From assembly GCF_002979435.1 (NCBI RefSeq), contig NZ_PCOV01000004.1, positions 124,001-188,000 on the forward strand: a DNA stretch of 64,000 bases, written 5' to 3'. Shown in pieces: positions 9,893 through 18,243 of the stretch. The DNA comes from Microbacterium sp. MYb66. GTDB taxonomy: Bacteria > Actinomycetota > Actinomycetes > Actinomycetales > Microbacteriaceae. The notes beneath the pieces were generated by a model. It was not told where the DNA came from and made no database searches. It was given only the letters and a program-made list of their open reading frames with translations. The position numbers and the translations under genes were made by a program. Numbering within the stretch: the stretch's first letter is position 1; every line of letters starts with the position of its first letter.

Positions 9893-10714
9893 ATGTCTCG
9901 TCGTCTCATCGCCGTCACCGCACTCGTCGTCGCCGCTGCGGCGCTCACGGCCTGCAGCGGGTCGAGCACGCCTGCAAACACCTCGGACAGCGGCGAGAGC
10001 TCCGCGAGTTCGGACTTCGGCCTCGCGAAGGACGGCACCCTCACGGTCGGGACCGAGGGCACCTACCGCCCGTTCAGCTTCCACGATGACAACGGCGCCG
10101 GAGATCTGACCGGGTACGACGTCGAGATCATCGAGGCCGTGGCGGACAAGCTCGGCCTCGATGTGAAGTTCGAGGAGACCCAGTGGGACGCGATCTTCGC
10201 GGGTCTCGACGCGGGCCGCTTCGACGTCATCGCGAACCAGGTCACGATCAACGACGAGCGCGAGGCGAAGTACCTGTTCAGCGCCCCGTACACCGTCTCT
10301 CCCGGCGTGATCGTGGTCGCGGAGGACGACGACTCGATCACGTCCTTCGACGACCTCGAGGGCAAGACCACCGCGCAGTCTCTCACGAGCAACTGGAACG
10401 ACCTCGCCACCGAGTCCGGCGCGAAGGTCGAAGGCGTCGAGGGATGGGCGCAGGCCGTCGAGCTCCTGCGCCAGGGACGGGTGGACGCGACCATCAACGA
10501 CAAGCTGACCTTCCTCGACTATGAGACGACCAACAGCCCGACCGGTCTGAAGATCGCGGCGGAGACCGAGGACGCGGGCGAGCAGGCGTTCGCCTTCACC
10601 AAGGACAAGGAAGCACTCGTCGCGGCGGTGGACGGCGCGCTCGACGAGCTGCGTGCCGACGGCACCCTGGCCGAGATCAGCAAGAAGTACTTCGGCGAAG
10701 ACGTCTCGCAGTAA
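9893..10714 (+). CDS. Amino-acid ABC transporter substrate-binding lipoprotein
   Basis: The 273-residue product has a lipoprotein signal peptide with lipobox LTAC (Cys about residue 22), then a family 3 solute-binding domain. Typical features are GTEGTYRPFSFHDDNG, GYDVEIIEAVADKLG and the segment WDAIFAGLDAGRFDVIANQVT, which resemble cystine/polar amino-acid binding proteins. The ATG at 9893 follows AGGAGGGTCC, so the upstream in-frame start at 9830 is not used. It is the first gene of a three-gene importer (9893-12173). The exact substrate is not determined by sequence. Cystine is a reasonable guess from overall similarity. Confidence 0.9.
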   Translation: MSRRLIAVTALVVAAAALTACSGSSTPANTSDSGESSASSDFGLAKDGTLTVGTEGTYRPFSFHDDNGAGDLTGYDVEIIEAVADKLGLDVKFEETQWDAIFAGLDAGRFDVIANQVTINDEREAKYLFSAPYTVSPGVIVVAEDDDSITSFDDLEGKTTAQSLTSNWNDLATESGAKVEGVEGWAQAVELLRQGRVDATINDKLTFLDYETTNSPTGLKIAAETEDAGEQAFAFTKDKEALVAAVDGALDELRADGTLAEISKKYFGEDVSQ

Positions 10715-10717
10715 TCG

Positions 10718-11383
10718 ATGGAGAGCCCCTGGCAGCTGTTCCTCGACTCGCTCGGCCCGATCGCGTGGGCGGGTCTGACGGCCACGGTGCCGCTCGCGCT
10801 GGCGTCGTTCGCCCTGGGGCTCCTCATCGCGATCGGCATCGCCCTGATGCGGATCTCGGTGAATCCGATCCTCTCGGGGGTCGCCCGCTTCTACATCTCG
10901 GTGATCCGGGGGACCCCGCTGCTCGTGCAGCTGTTCGTGATCTTCTACGGCATGCCGTCGATCGGGATCACGATCGACCCGTGGCCCAGCGCGATCATCG
11001 CCCTGTCGTTGAACGTCGGCGGCTACGGTGCAGAGGTGGTGCGTGCGGCCATCCTCTCGGTTCCGCAGGGGCAGTGGGAGGCCGCGTACACGGTCGGGAT
11101 GAACCGCACCCGCACGCTCACCCGCGTCATCCTGCCGCAGGCGGCCCGGGTGTCGGTGCCGCCGTTGTCGAACACGTTCATCTCGCTCGTGAAGGACACC
11201 TCGCTCGCGTCACTGATCCTCGTGACCGAACTGTTCAAGGTGGCGCAGCAGATCGCGTCGACGACCTATGAGTTCATGGTGCTCTACCTGGCCGCGGCGC
11301 TGGTGTACTGGGTGTTCTGCCTGGTGCTGTCGTTCGGCCAGAGTGCCCTCGAGAGGAGACTCGACAGCCGTGTCGCCCACTGA
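10718..11383 (+). CDS. Amino-acid ABC transporter permease (HisM type)
   Basis: The 221-residue inner-membrane protein begins 3 bp after the stop of the binding-protein gene. It has about five hydrophobic helices and the HisM-family signature around FYISVIRGTPLLVQLFVIFYG, with the EAA loop near QWEAAYTVGMNRTRTLTRVI, which docks the ATPase. It is followed by the ATPase gene, whose start overlaps its 3' end by 14 bp. Confidence 0.93.
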   Translation: MESPWQLFLDSLGPIAWAGLTATVPLALASFALGLLIAIGIALMRISVNPILSGVARFYISVIRGTPLLVQLFVIFYGMPSIGITIDPWPSAIIALSLNVGGYGAEVVRAAILSVPQGQWEAAYTVGMNRTRTLTRVILPQAARVSVPPLSNTFISLVKDTSLASLILVTELFKVAQQIASTTYEFMVLYLAAALVYWVFCLVLSFGQSALERRLDSRVAH

Positions 11384-12173
11384 CAACACCACCGATGCGC
11401 TCCTCACCGCGCGTGGCCTGCACAAGAGCTTCGGCGACAACGAGGTGCTGCGCGGCATCGACCTGACCCTCCACCGCGGCGAGGTCGTCGTGCTCATCGG
11501 CCCCAGCGGTTCCGGCAAGACGACGGTGCTCCGCGCGCTCAACGGCCTCGAGACGCCGGATGCCGGCACGATCGTGGTGGCCGGCGGGCCGGACATCGAC
11601 TTCGCCCCGGACGCGAAGCCCTCGACGCGCGTGCAGAAGCAGAAGCGCCTGGCGTTGCGCGATCGTTCCGCGATGGTGTTCCAGCACCACAACCTCTTCC
11701 CGCACCTCACCGTCCTGGAGAACGTCATCGAGGGCCCGTGGCGGGTGCAGGGGCGTCCGAAGGCCGAGGTCGTGTCCGAGGCGCTCGCGCTGCTCGACCG
11801 GGTGGGTCTGGCCGACAAGGCGGATGCTCGTCCGCACCAGCTCTCGGGCGGCCAGCAGCAGCGGGTCGGCATCGTGCGGGCGCTCGCGCTCAAGCCGGAT
11901 CTGCTGCTCTTCGACGAGCCCACCAGCGCGCTCGATCCGGAACTCGTGGGCGAGGTGCTCCTCGTCATCAAGGAACTCGCCGACGAGAACTGGACCATGG
12001 CCGTCGTGACCCATGAGCTGAGCTTCGCGCGCGAGGCCGCAGACCACGTGCTGTTCCTGGACGGCGGCGTGATCGTGGAGCAGGGCCCACCGGACGAACT
12101 GTTCCGCGCGCCGAAGCACGAGCGCACGCAGCGGTTCCTCACCCGCATCATGCGACCGCTCGACGGGGCCTGA
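11370..12173 (+). CDS. Amino-acid ABC transporter ATP-binding protein (GlnQ type)
   Basis: The 267-residue protein starts at GTG 11370, with GAGAGGAG at 11351-11358 inside the permease gene. Walker A GPSGSGKTT is near residue 44. The Q-loop is VFQHHNLFPHLTVLENV, the signature is LSGGQQQRVGIVRALAL near 157, and Walker B is LLFDEPTSALDPE. This is the polar amino-acid transport ATPase subfamily. The frame is open upstream to 11268 within the permease gene, but the homology begins at LLTARGLHKSFG, so the later start is used. Confidence 0.93.
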   Translation: MSPTDNTTDALLTARGLHKSFGDNEVLRGIDLTLHRGEVVVLIGPSGSGKTTVLRALNGLETPDAGTIVVAGGPDIDFAPDAKPSTRVQKQKRLALRDRSAMVFQHHNLFPHLTVLENVIEGPWRVQGRPKAEVVSEALALLDRVGLADKADARPHQLSGGQQQRVGIVRALALKPDLLLFDEPTSALDPELVGEVLLVIKELADENWTMAVVTHELSFAREAADHVLFLDGGVIVEQGPPDELFRAPKHERTQRFLTRIMRPLDGA

Positions 12174-12221
12174 TCGCGGACGATCCTCGCCCTGTGCGCC
12201 GATCGGTGGCAGGATGCCGCC

Positions 12222-12578
12222 GTGGAAACCATCGACGAATATCTTGCCGACCTCACCCCGGCCGACCGCGACGCGATCGATCGGGTGTACGCCGTCGCGC
12301 GCGAGGAGGTGCCCTCCGCCGAGCAGGGGAAGGGCTACGGGATGCCGGCCCTCGTGCACGACGGCAAGCCGCTGCTCTCGGTGATGCGTGCCAAGAAGCA
12401 CATCGGGATCTATCCGTTCAGTCCGGATGCGGTCGCCGCGGTCGCGGGTCTGCTCGACGGGCATCCGGGTGTCAGCGTCGACAAGGGGACCATCCGGTTC
12501 CAGCCGGAGCATCCGATCCCCGTCGAGGTGCTCCGGGAACTCGTCCGGGCGAGGCTCGCTCAGATCGACGGCGCCTGA
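12222..12578 (+). CDS. DUF1801 (YdhG-like) small protein
   Basis: The 118-residue protein starts at GTG 12222. The sequence TIDEYLADLTPADRDAIDRVYAVAREEVP, KGYGMPALVHDGKPLLSV and the IGIYPFSPDAV segment match the DUF1801/YdhG family, whose members include Bacillus iron chaperone Fra. The cellular role here is unknown. It has no membrane segment. Its stop codon lies inside the palindrome shared with the convergent exporter gene. Confidence 0.75.
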   Translation: METIDEYLADLTPADRDAIDRVYAVAREEVPSAEQGKGYGMPALVHDGKPLLSVMRAKKHIGIYPFSPDAVAAVAGLLDGHPGVSVDKGTIRFQPEHPIPVEVLRELVRARLAQIDGA

Positions 12579-12593
12579 CCGCCCTCAGGCGCC
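12570..12593. terminator. Bidirectional terminator overlapping two stop codons
   Basis: A perfect 9-bp inverted repeat (GGCGCCTGA at 12570-12578, TCAGGCGCC at 12585-12593) with a 6-nt loop contains the TGA of the DUF1801 gene on one arm and the TGA of the LysE gene on the other. Both proteins therefore end in Gly-Ala. It can form a terminator hairpin in both directions. Confidence 0.65.
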
Positions 12594-13247
12594 GAGGACC
12601 GGGAGCACGAGGCTGATCGCGATCGCGATCATGACCACGGCGATCACGGCGTCGAGGATGCGCCAGGAGCGAGGAGTGCGCAGCCAGCGTCCGAGGTAGC
12701 GTGCGCCGAAGCCCAGCGCCGTGAACCACAGGATGCTGGCGGCCATGGCTCCGCTCGCGAAGAGCCAGCGCTGATCGCCGTGGGTGGCGGCGATCGAACC
12801 GAGCATCAGGACCGTGTCGAGGTACACGTGGGGATTGAGCCAGGTCAGCGCGAGGGTGGTGAGGATCACCGGTGCCAGGCGGGTGCGGGTCAGAGTCGCC
12901 GTCGAGCCGTCGGTCGCCGAGGCGCCGGGCGACGCAGTGTCCGTCCCGTCGACGTCGAGCTCTTCGCCGCCGTGCCAGGCGCGACGCGCGGCCAGGATCC
13001 CGTAGGTCAACAGGAACAGAGCACCGGCCCATCGCGCGACGACGACCAGCCACGGCGCCGCGGAGAGGACGAAACCGAGCCCGGCGACGCCCGCGGCGAT
13101 CAGGGCCGCGTCGGAGAGGGCGCAGATGATCACGACGGCGAGTACGTGCTCGCGGCGGATCCCCTGACGCAGGACGAACACGTTCTGCGCACCGATCGCG
13201 ACGATGAGGGAGAGGCCGAGTCCGAGGCCGGCGAGGACGGTGAGCAT
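12585..13247 (-). CDS. lysE: LysE/ArgO family amino-acid exporter
   Basis: The 220-residue membrane protein has about six hydrophobic helices and the LysE/ArgO N-terminal motif GLSLIVAIGAQNVFVLRQG. Proteins of this family export lysine and arginine (or their toxic analogues) when internal levels rise. It is transcribed divergently from an ArgP/LysG-type regulator with a 70-bp gap containing a palindrome, the classic lysE-lysG arrangement. An Asp/Glu-rich loop near residues 95-110 is probably cytoplasmic. Lysine or arginine as substrate is inferred from the pairing. Confidence 0.9.
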   Translation of the reverse strand: MLTVLAGLGLGLSLIVAIGAQNVFVLRQGIRREHVLAVVIICALSDAALIAAGVAGLGFVLSAAPWLVVVARWAGALFLLTYGILAARRAWHGGEELDVDGTDTASPGASATDGSTATLTRTRLAPVILTTLALTWLNPHVYLDTVLMLGSIAATHGDQRWLFASGAMAASILWFTALGFGARYLGRWLRTPRSWRILDAVIAVVMIAIAISLVLPVLGA

Positions 13248-13302
13248 GACTCCAGCCTAGGAAGATCGACACATGAGGAGAAGCGAAGGTTTCTACTGAA
13301 CC

Positions 13303-13317
13303 ATTAGAATCGCTAAT
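13303..13317. promoter_or_regulatory. Palindromic operator in the exporter-regulator gap
   Basis: A perfect palindrome ATTAG-AATCG-CTAAT lies immediately before the GTG start of the ArgP/LysG-type gene. It fits the LysR-type T-N11-A half-site pattern and is AT-rich against its GC-rich surroundings. It is the best candidate for regulator binding and autoregulation, and it would block translation or initiation of the regulator itself. Confidence 0.55.
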
Positions 13318-14259
13318 GTGAGAATCGACCCGGAACTCGCCGCCACGCTCGCGGCGATCGTCGACGAGGGCACGCTGGACGCCGCGTCGAGACGGCTGCA
13401 GATCACGCCGTCGGCCGTGAGTCAGCGGCTGAAGACGCTCGAACAGCAGCTCGGCCGCATCCTGGTCGTGCGCACCAAGCCCGCCCGACTGACCGAGGCC
13501 GGCGAAGCCGTCGTCCGCCTGGCGCGGCAGATCGCTCTGCTGGAACACGACGCGCTCGTCGGGGTGGGCATCGATGAGGAGGGGGGAGCCCGTCGGATCA
13601 GCGTCCCGCTCGCGGTGAACGCCGACTCCATGGCGACGTGGTTCCTCGCCCCGCTCGCCCGCCTCTCCGCGGGTCACGACATCGACTTCGACCTGCACCG
13701 CGACGATCAGAACTTCACCGCGAGGCTGCTGGAGTCCGGCACGGTGATGGCCGCGGTCACGAGCGAGGAGGCGCCGGTCGCCGGATGCTCGGTGTCGCCG
13801 CTCGGCGTGCTCGAGTACCGGGCGATGGCGGAACCGGGGTTCGCCTCCCGCTGGTTCGCCGGAGGGGTGACGGCGGGTGCTCTCGCGGCCGCACCGTTCG
13901 TCGACTTCGACCGCCGCGACACCCTGCAACACGAATGGCTTCGAGAGATGTCCGTCGAGCAGGAGGGGGTGCCGCGGCACTACGTTCCGGCATCCCACGA
14001 CTACGCCCTCGCCGTCGGGCTCGGCCTCGGCTGGGGGATGGTCCCGCTGCTGCAGGAGTCCGCGGGCCTGGTCCCGCTGGGCGGGCCGACCCTTCGCGTG
14101 CAGCTGTTCTGGCAGCAGTGGAACCTGCGGTCGGAGCTGCTCGACACGATCGCCGCGGAGATCGCCGCCGAAGCGCGACGTGTGCTCGGCGCGCCCCTCA
14201 GTCGCTCGCGGTCGAGCCCGGCGTCACGCCGGAGCCGAGGGCGTGCAGCAGCCGGGTGA
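13318..14259 (+). CDS. argP: LysR-family regulator, ArgP/LysG type
   Basis: The 313-residue protein starts at GTG 13318. The winged helix-turn-helix is at residues 1-60 (LAAIVDEGTLDAASRRLQ, then TPSAVSQRLKTLEQQLG), followed by the ligand-binding domain of ArgP/LysG proteins. These activate an adjacent exporter gene when lysine or arginine is bound. The divergent LysE gene supports this. The last 62 bp overlap the convergent MarR gene 3' end, which is unusual but consistent, since both frames are good. Confidence 0.88.
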   Translation: MRIDPELAATLAAIVDEGTLDAASRRLQITPSAVSQRLKTLEQQLGRILVVRTKPARLTEAGEAVVRLARQIALLEHDALVGVGIDEEGGARRISVPLAVNADSMATWFLAPLARLSAGHDIDFDLHRDDQNFTARLLESGTVMAAVTSEEAPVAGCSVSPLGVLEYRAMAEPGFASRWFAGGVTAGALAAAPFVDFDRRDTLQHEWLREMSVEQEGVPRHYVPASHDYALAVGLGLGWGMVPLLQESAGLVPLGGPTLRVQLFWQQWNLRSELLDTIAAEIAAEARRVLGAPLSRSRSSPASRRSRGRAAAG

Positions 14260-14698
14260 GGTTCCCGATGTCGGTGAGGCTCCAGTCCTCGAGGGTGCGC
14301 AGCAGCATGCCCTCCTGCGGCAGGCGAGCGGCGGCGAGCCGATCCGTGCCGAGGGGCGTGAGCTGCAGCAGGAACGAGCGGCCGTCGGAGGGGTCGGCGG
14401 AGCGCTCGATCAGCCCGAGATCCTCCAGCTCGCGCACCATCCGGCTGACCTGGCCCTTGTCCATCAGCATCCGCTCGGACAGCGTCGACACCGTCACCCG
14501 CTCGCAGCGCGCGATCGTGGTGAAGATCTTGTAGGCACCGGGCAGCAGGCCCGGGCTCACCCGGTTCGCATTCTCGGTGATCACTCGGCGGAAGTGCGTG
14601 ATCAGTTCGCCGAACTCCGCCTCCAGGGCGCGGACCGCATCGGCCCGCGCCTCCGGGGAGTCGGCGGTGTGCTCAGTGACGGACATCGGATGCCGCAT
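14198..14698 (-). CDS. MarR-family transcriptional regulator
   Basis: The 166-residue protein contains a MarR winged helix: VSTLSERMLMDKGQVSRMVR as the recognition region, then LEDLGLIERSADPSDGRSF, the wing typical of the family. It is the second gene of a minus-strand unit with the DHA2 exporter, whose stop codon it overlaps by 26 bp. A second Met start at 14686 is possible. It most likely represses the exporter through the twin palindromes at 16456-16507 and responds to a toxic ligand. Its 3' end overlaps the convergent argP gene. Confidence 0.88.
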   Translation of the reverse strand: MRHPMSVTEHTADSPEARADAVRALEAEFGELITHFRRVITENANRVSPGLLPGAYKIFTTIARCERVTVSTLSERMLMDKGQVSRMVRELEDLGLIERSADPSDGRSFLLQLTPLGTDRLAAARLPQEGMLLRTLEDWSLTDIGNLTRLLHALGSGVTPGSTASD

Positions 14699-16400
14699 CG
14701 CCGTGATCGCTCCGGCCGACGACGGTCACGCTGCCGGTCGGTGCTCCGGACAGCGCCGTGGCATCGGCGATCGCGACGTCGGCGGCGTCGTCGACCGACG
14801 TGCTGGTCCGTTCTGCCGCGGCCTCGGACTTCGCCGCATCCGCCTGGGCGCGCTCGGTCGTCGTCATCGTGGTGAGCGGGCGGTTCGGCAGGAACAGGAT
14901 CGCGATGAGGCTGATCACGGCGAGCGGGATGCCGATGAGGAACGCGTGCGAGATGGCTTGCGCGTAGAAGTCCTCGACGATCGAGCGCACCGGCTCCGGG
15001 AGGAGCCGGACCTCGGGCAGCGTGCCGCTCGAGAGCTGAGCGGCGACTTCGGCGCCCTTGTCGCCGAGCTTCGCGATCGCGGTGCCCAGACGCTCCTTGC
15101 CGTCGGTGAACAGCCCGGTGAGGCTGTTCGCGAGCACGGCGCCCATGACCGAGACGCCGACCGTGCCGCCGAGGCTGCGGAAGAAGGTCACGCCCGAGCT
15201 CGCAACGCCCATCTCCGTCGGCTTGGCGACGTTCTGCACGATGAGTACGAGGTTCTGCATCGTCATGCCGACGCCCGCACCCATCACGAACATGTAGATC
15301 GAGACGAGGACGAAGTTCGTGTCGTAGTGCAGGGTCGACAGCATCACGGAACCGGCGATCAGCAGTACGGAGCCGAGGATCAGGTAGCCCTTCCACTTGC
15401 CGAAGCGGGTCACGAGCTGGCCGATGACCATCGACGAGATCAGCAGGCCCGCCATCATCGGCAGCGTCATGAGTCCGGCCTCGGTCGGCGTGGCGCCGCG
15501 GGAGAGCTGCATGTACTGCGCGAGGTAGACCGAGGTGCCGAACATCGCGACGCCGATCGAGATCGACGCGAGCACGGACAGGGTGAACGTGCGACCGCGG
15601 AACAGCGTGAGCGGGATGAGCGGCTCGCGCACCTTGAGCTCGACGATGATGAAGGCGACCGCCGAGACGATCGCGCCGCCGACCATGAGGACGGTCTCCG
15701 TGCTCCACCAGTCGAACGTCGAGCCGGCGTTCGTGATCCAGATGAGGATCAGCGACACCGCGGCCGACAGCAGCACGATGCCGACGTAGTCGATCGACAC
15801 CTTGCGCGTGCGCTCGGTGCTGATGTGCAGTGTCTTCTGCAGTATGATCAGCGCGGCCACCGCGAACGGCAGCGCGACGAAGAAGTTCCAGCGCCAGTTC
15901 GCCACATCCGTGATCCAGCCGCCGAGCAGCGGGCCGCCGACAGTGGCGACGGCCATGACGGCACCGAACAGGCCCATGTATCGGCCGCGTTCACGCGGGC
16001 TGATGATGTCGGCCATGATGACCTGGCTGAGGGCGGCGAGTCCGCCACCGCCGATGCCCTGGATGGCGCGGAACGCGATGAGGGTGTTCGTATCCTGCGC
16101 GAAGCCGGCCGCGGCGGTCGCGCCCACGAAGATGACGATCGCGATCTGGATCAGCAGCTTGCGGTTGAACAGGTCGGCGAGCTTGCCCCAGATGGGGGTG
16201 GAGATCGCCGTGGTAAGCAGGGTCGCGGTGATGACCCAGGTGTAGGCCGCCTGGTCGCCGCCGAGGTCGTGCACGATGACCGGCATGGAGGTCGACACCA
16301 CCGTGGTGGCGATCATCGAGACGAACATGCCGAGCAGGAGACCGGTGAGGGCCTCGAGCACCTGGCGATGCGTCATCTTGACGGGAGAATCCGTGGTCAT
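14673..16400 (-). CDS. DHA2-family MFS multidrug exporter (EmrB/QacA type)
   Basis: The 575-residue membrane protein has 14 predicted helices. DHA2 features include LGMFVSMIATTVVSTSMPVI in helix 1, WVITATLLTTAISTPIWGKLADLFNRK with motif A, and the motif C region around GAVMAVATVGGPLLGGW. It would use the proton gradient to export hydrophobic drugs or dyes. The C-terminal ~60 residues are a polar, Ala/Thr-rich tail. It has its own near-consensus promoter and two operators, and is followed by the MarR gene. Confidence 0.9.
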   Translation of the reverse strand: MTTDSPVKMTHRQVLEALTGLLLGMFVSMIATTVVSTSMPVIVHDLGGDQAAYTWVITATLLTTAISTPIWGKLADLFNRKLLIQIAIVIFVGATAAAGFAQDTNTLIAFRAIQGIGGGGLAALSQVIMADIISPRERGRYMGLFGAVMAVATVGGPLLGGWITDVANWRWNFFVALPFAVAALIILQKTLHISTERTRKVSIDYVGIVLLSAAVSLILIWITNAGSTFDWWSTETVLMVGGAIVSAVAFIIVELKVREPLIPLTLFRGRTFTLSVLASISIGVAMFGTSVYLAQYMQLSRGATPTEAGLMTLPMMAGLLISSMVIGQLVTRFGKWKGYLILGSVLLIAGSVMLSTLHYDTNFVLVSIYMFVMGAGVGMTMQNLVLIVQNVAKPTEMGVASSGVTFFRSLGGTVGVSVMGAVLANSLTGLFTDGKERLGTAIAKLGDKGAEVAAQLSSGTLPEVRLLPEPVRSIVEDFYAQAISHAFLIGIPLAVISLIAILFLPNRPLTTMTTTERAQADAAKSEAAAERTSTSVDDAADVAIADATALSGAPTGSVTVVGRSDHGDAASDVRH

Positions 16401-16455
16401 GGGAGACCTTTCGCAGTCGGAGGAGAGGATGCTGCGACAGCTCTGGCGCGCAAAG

Positions 16456-16507
16456 AATGGTTGAACTGCGTCAACTATACGCGGATCGTTGATCTACGTC
16501 AACCATT
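16456..16507 (-). promoter_or_regulatory. Promoter with twin MarR-type operators for the exporter-marR unit
   Basis: On the minus strand the -35 TTGACG (complement of 16497-16502) and -10 TATAGT (complement of 16474-16479) are 17 bp apart, close to consensus. Two copies of GTTGA-N6-TCAAC (16460-16475 and 16488-16503) overlap these boxes, 28 bp apart, and an outer 9-bp repeat AATGGTTGA/TCAACCATT spans the whole element. A dimer bound at either copy would cover a promoter box. Binding by the adjacent MarR protein is inference. Confidence 0.75.
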
Positions 16508-16611
16508 CCCGAAGCGCCCTCGATCGGCGTTCCAGGACCTGGCTCAGCCGCCCGAACCGGCAGGGCGCGATGACGGCAGGCGCCTGCCGTGGAGCGGAGG
16601 GGAAGGATCGC

Positions 16612-17292
16612 TCAGTCGGCGAGTGCCAGTGCGCGGAAGGCGTCGCGTTCGCGGAGCTGATCGCGGCGGCTGGCCGCGGCATCCGTCGCCCTGCTCGGCA
16701 CCTGCTGGCCGGTGGTGCGGCGATAGAGCTCGTCGATGAGGTCGGTGGCGAGACCGACGAGCTTGGCGATCTCGCGGTCGTCGCGGTCGATCCACACGCA
16801 GCGGGGCTCGTCGTGGATCGGCGAGAAGTCGACGTGCTCCTCCCAGACGAACAGTGTCCGCTCGGCACCCAGCACATGCTGCTGCCACCACACCTGGCGC
16901 AGGTATGTGCGGGGGATGCCTCGGAACGCCTTGTTCGTGGTCTTGATCTCGGCGAGCTTGACGCGCCCGTCGGCATCGACCGCGATGCCGTCGGGGGTGG
17001 CGAGATGGCGATGCTCGACCTCGGCCCGGAAGAGGGCGGACGACGGGAGGATGCCGTGGGTCGCGGCGACCCAGGCGGCGATCTCGGGCTCGCGGCGTCG
17101 GCCGTGATCGGTGTAGGCGTTTCCGCCGAAGCGCGGTCCGCCGCCGAGCTTGGAGTCCGCAGCCCTGGTGATCGACTTCTCGGAGGTGAGGCCTGCGACG
17201 TCGGTGGCGGTGATCCCGCGCGATCGTGCCCGCATCCACGCCACACGGTCGCGAGAGTCCGCGACGATGCGTGCGGCGAGTTCCGGGGTCAC
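16612..17292 (-). CDS. YqaJ-type viral recombinase family nuclease
   Basis: The 226-residue protein starts at GTG 17292. It has the lambda-exonuclease/YqaJ pattern of the PD-(D/E)XK fold: GITATDVAGL near the N-terminus, a Glu in RREPEIAAWVA, then TPDGIAVDADG followed by LAEIKTT (Asp and Glu-x-Lys of the active site). YqaJ proteins are 5'-3' exonucleases of phages, but chromosomal copies are common in Microbacteriaceae. No recombinase partner or phage gene is nearby, so its role is unknown. It stands alone between the drug exporter and rplJ. Confidence 0.8.
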   Translation of the reverse strand: MTPELAARIVADSRDRVAWMRARSRGITATDVAGLTSEKSITRAADSKLGGGPRFGGNAYTDHGRRREPEIAAWVAATHGILPSSALFRAEVEHRHLATPDGIAVDADGRVKLAEIKTTNKAFRGIPRTYLRQVWWQQHVLGAERTLFVWEEHVDFSPIHDEPRCVWIDRDDREIAKLVGLATDLIDELYRRTTGQQVPSRATDAAASRRDQLRERDAFRALALAD

Positions 17293-17485
17293 CCTTCGAC
17301 CCTAACCCCGCCCGCGGACCCTCCTCACTCGTACACGCCGCCTTCTCCCGCCCCGCCCTCGCCGAGTGCGACGGCCGGGGCAAGTACCTGGACGATGAGT
17401 TGCGAGGCGAGCGCACAAAGAGGGGTAGCTCGATGACCAGTCGGGAGGGATGAGGGGCGGCTCGATCCCCGAGGTCAGGGCGGAT

Positions 17486-17514
17486 TTGGGGGGAGAGGGG
17501 AGGTGAGGTAGAGT
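17486..17514 (+). promoter_or_regulatory. Promoter for rplJ-rplL
   Basis: TTGGGG (17486-17491) and TAGAGT (17509-17514) are spaced by 17 bp, placing the transcript start near 17520, which is where the L10 leader begins. The stretch from 17293 to 17485, between the nuclease gene and this promoter, shows no gene or clear repeat. Confidence 0.55.
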
Positions 17515-17519
17515 TGTCG

Positions 17520-17706
17520 CAACCGAAGACCGCTGGTCATCACGTGTGCGCAAGTACGCATGATCGAAGCTCTGCACAGCAGGGGCCCGCGCAGGACACG
17601 AACTTTCCAAAGCTCCGTGCGCTTGCGCCGGAGCTTTTCTCTTTGCAGGTGGTCAAGGTCGGCGCCTCACCACCGTGCGGCGCCTCGTACACACCAAGGA
17701 GTGACC
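17520..17706 (+). ncRNA. Ribosomal protein L10 leader with attenuator hairpin
   Basis: The untranslated leader of rplJ carries structured RNA. A 9-bp stem (AAAGCTCCG at 17609-17617 with CGGAGCTTT at 17629-17637) is followed by a TCTCTTT run, which looks like an intrinsic terminator inside the leader. A second hairpin with arms GGCGCC (17661-17666 and 17679-17684) lies just before the ribosome-binding site AAGGAGTG. L10 leaders bind the L10-(L12)n complex and reduce expression of rplJ-rplL. The location and the structures match, and I assign the family by context. Confidence 0.7.
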
Positions 17707-18195
17707 ATGGCGCAGAAGGATGCATCGGTCGCCGAGCTCACGAAGTCATTCGAGAACTCGACTGCCGTTCTGCTGACCGAGTACCGCGGTCTGACGGTTG
17801 CCCAGCTCAAGGAGCTGCGCAACAGCATCCGTCAGGACGCTGAGTACGCCGTGGTGAAGAACACGCTGACCAAGATCGCCGCCAACAAGGCTGGCATCTC
17901 CGCGCTGGACGACGACCTCAAGGGTCCGTCGGCTGTCGCGTTCGTGCACGGTGACTTCGTCGCCACCGCCAAGGCTCTGCGTGACTTCGCCAAGGCCAAC
18001 CCGCTTCTCGTGATCAAGTCCGGCATCTTCGAGGGCAACGCCCTCACCGCGGACGAGGTCAACAAGTACGCCGCGCTCGAGAGCCGTGAGGTTCTGCTGG
18101 CGAAGGCTGCGGGCATGATGAAGGCGACGATGGGCAAGGCTGCCGCCACCATCGATGCTCTTCGCGAAAAGCTGGAGACCGCAGAGGCCGCGTAA
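17707..18195 (+). CDS. rplJ: 50S ribosomal protein L10
   Basis: The 162-residue protein starts [15 protein letters not shown] at ATG 17707 after AAGGAGTGACC. It contains the L10 motif [20 protein letters not shown] and the C-terminal L7/L12-binding helix. It anchors L7/L12 dimers on the large subunit. The frame is open upstream to 17560, but that stretch is the leader. It is cotranscribed with rplL. Confidence 0.97.
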   Translation: MAQKDASVAELTKSFENSTAVLLTEYRGLTVAQLKELRNSIRQDAEYAVVKNTLTKIAANKAGISALDDDLKGPSAVAFVHGDFVATAKALRDFAKANPLLVIKSGIFEGNALTADEVNKYAALESREVLLAKAAGMMKATMGKAAATIDALREKLETAEAA

Positions 18196-18243
18196 GCGGC
18201 CTGCGATCTCGTCTACAAACCCCATCTATCTAGGAGATACATC

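Noticed and set aside
14577..16739. 720-codon open frame antisense to the DHA2 exporter and MarR genes
   Set aside because: The product is composed of Arg, Asp, Glu, His and Gly without any domain. The two sense genes are well supported.
16612..17292. YqaJ nuclease as a prophage remnant
   Set aside because: No other phage gene is near, and the neighbours are core genes.
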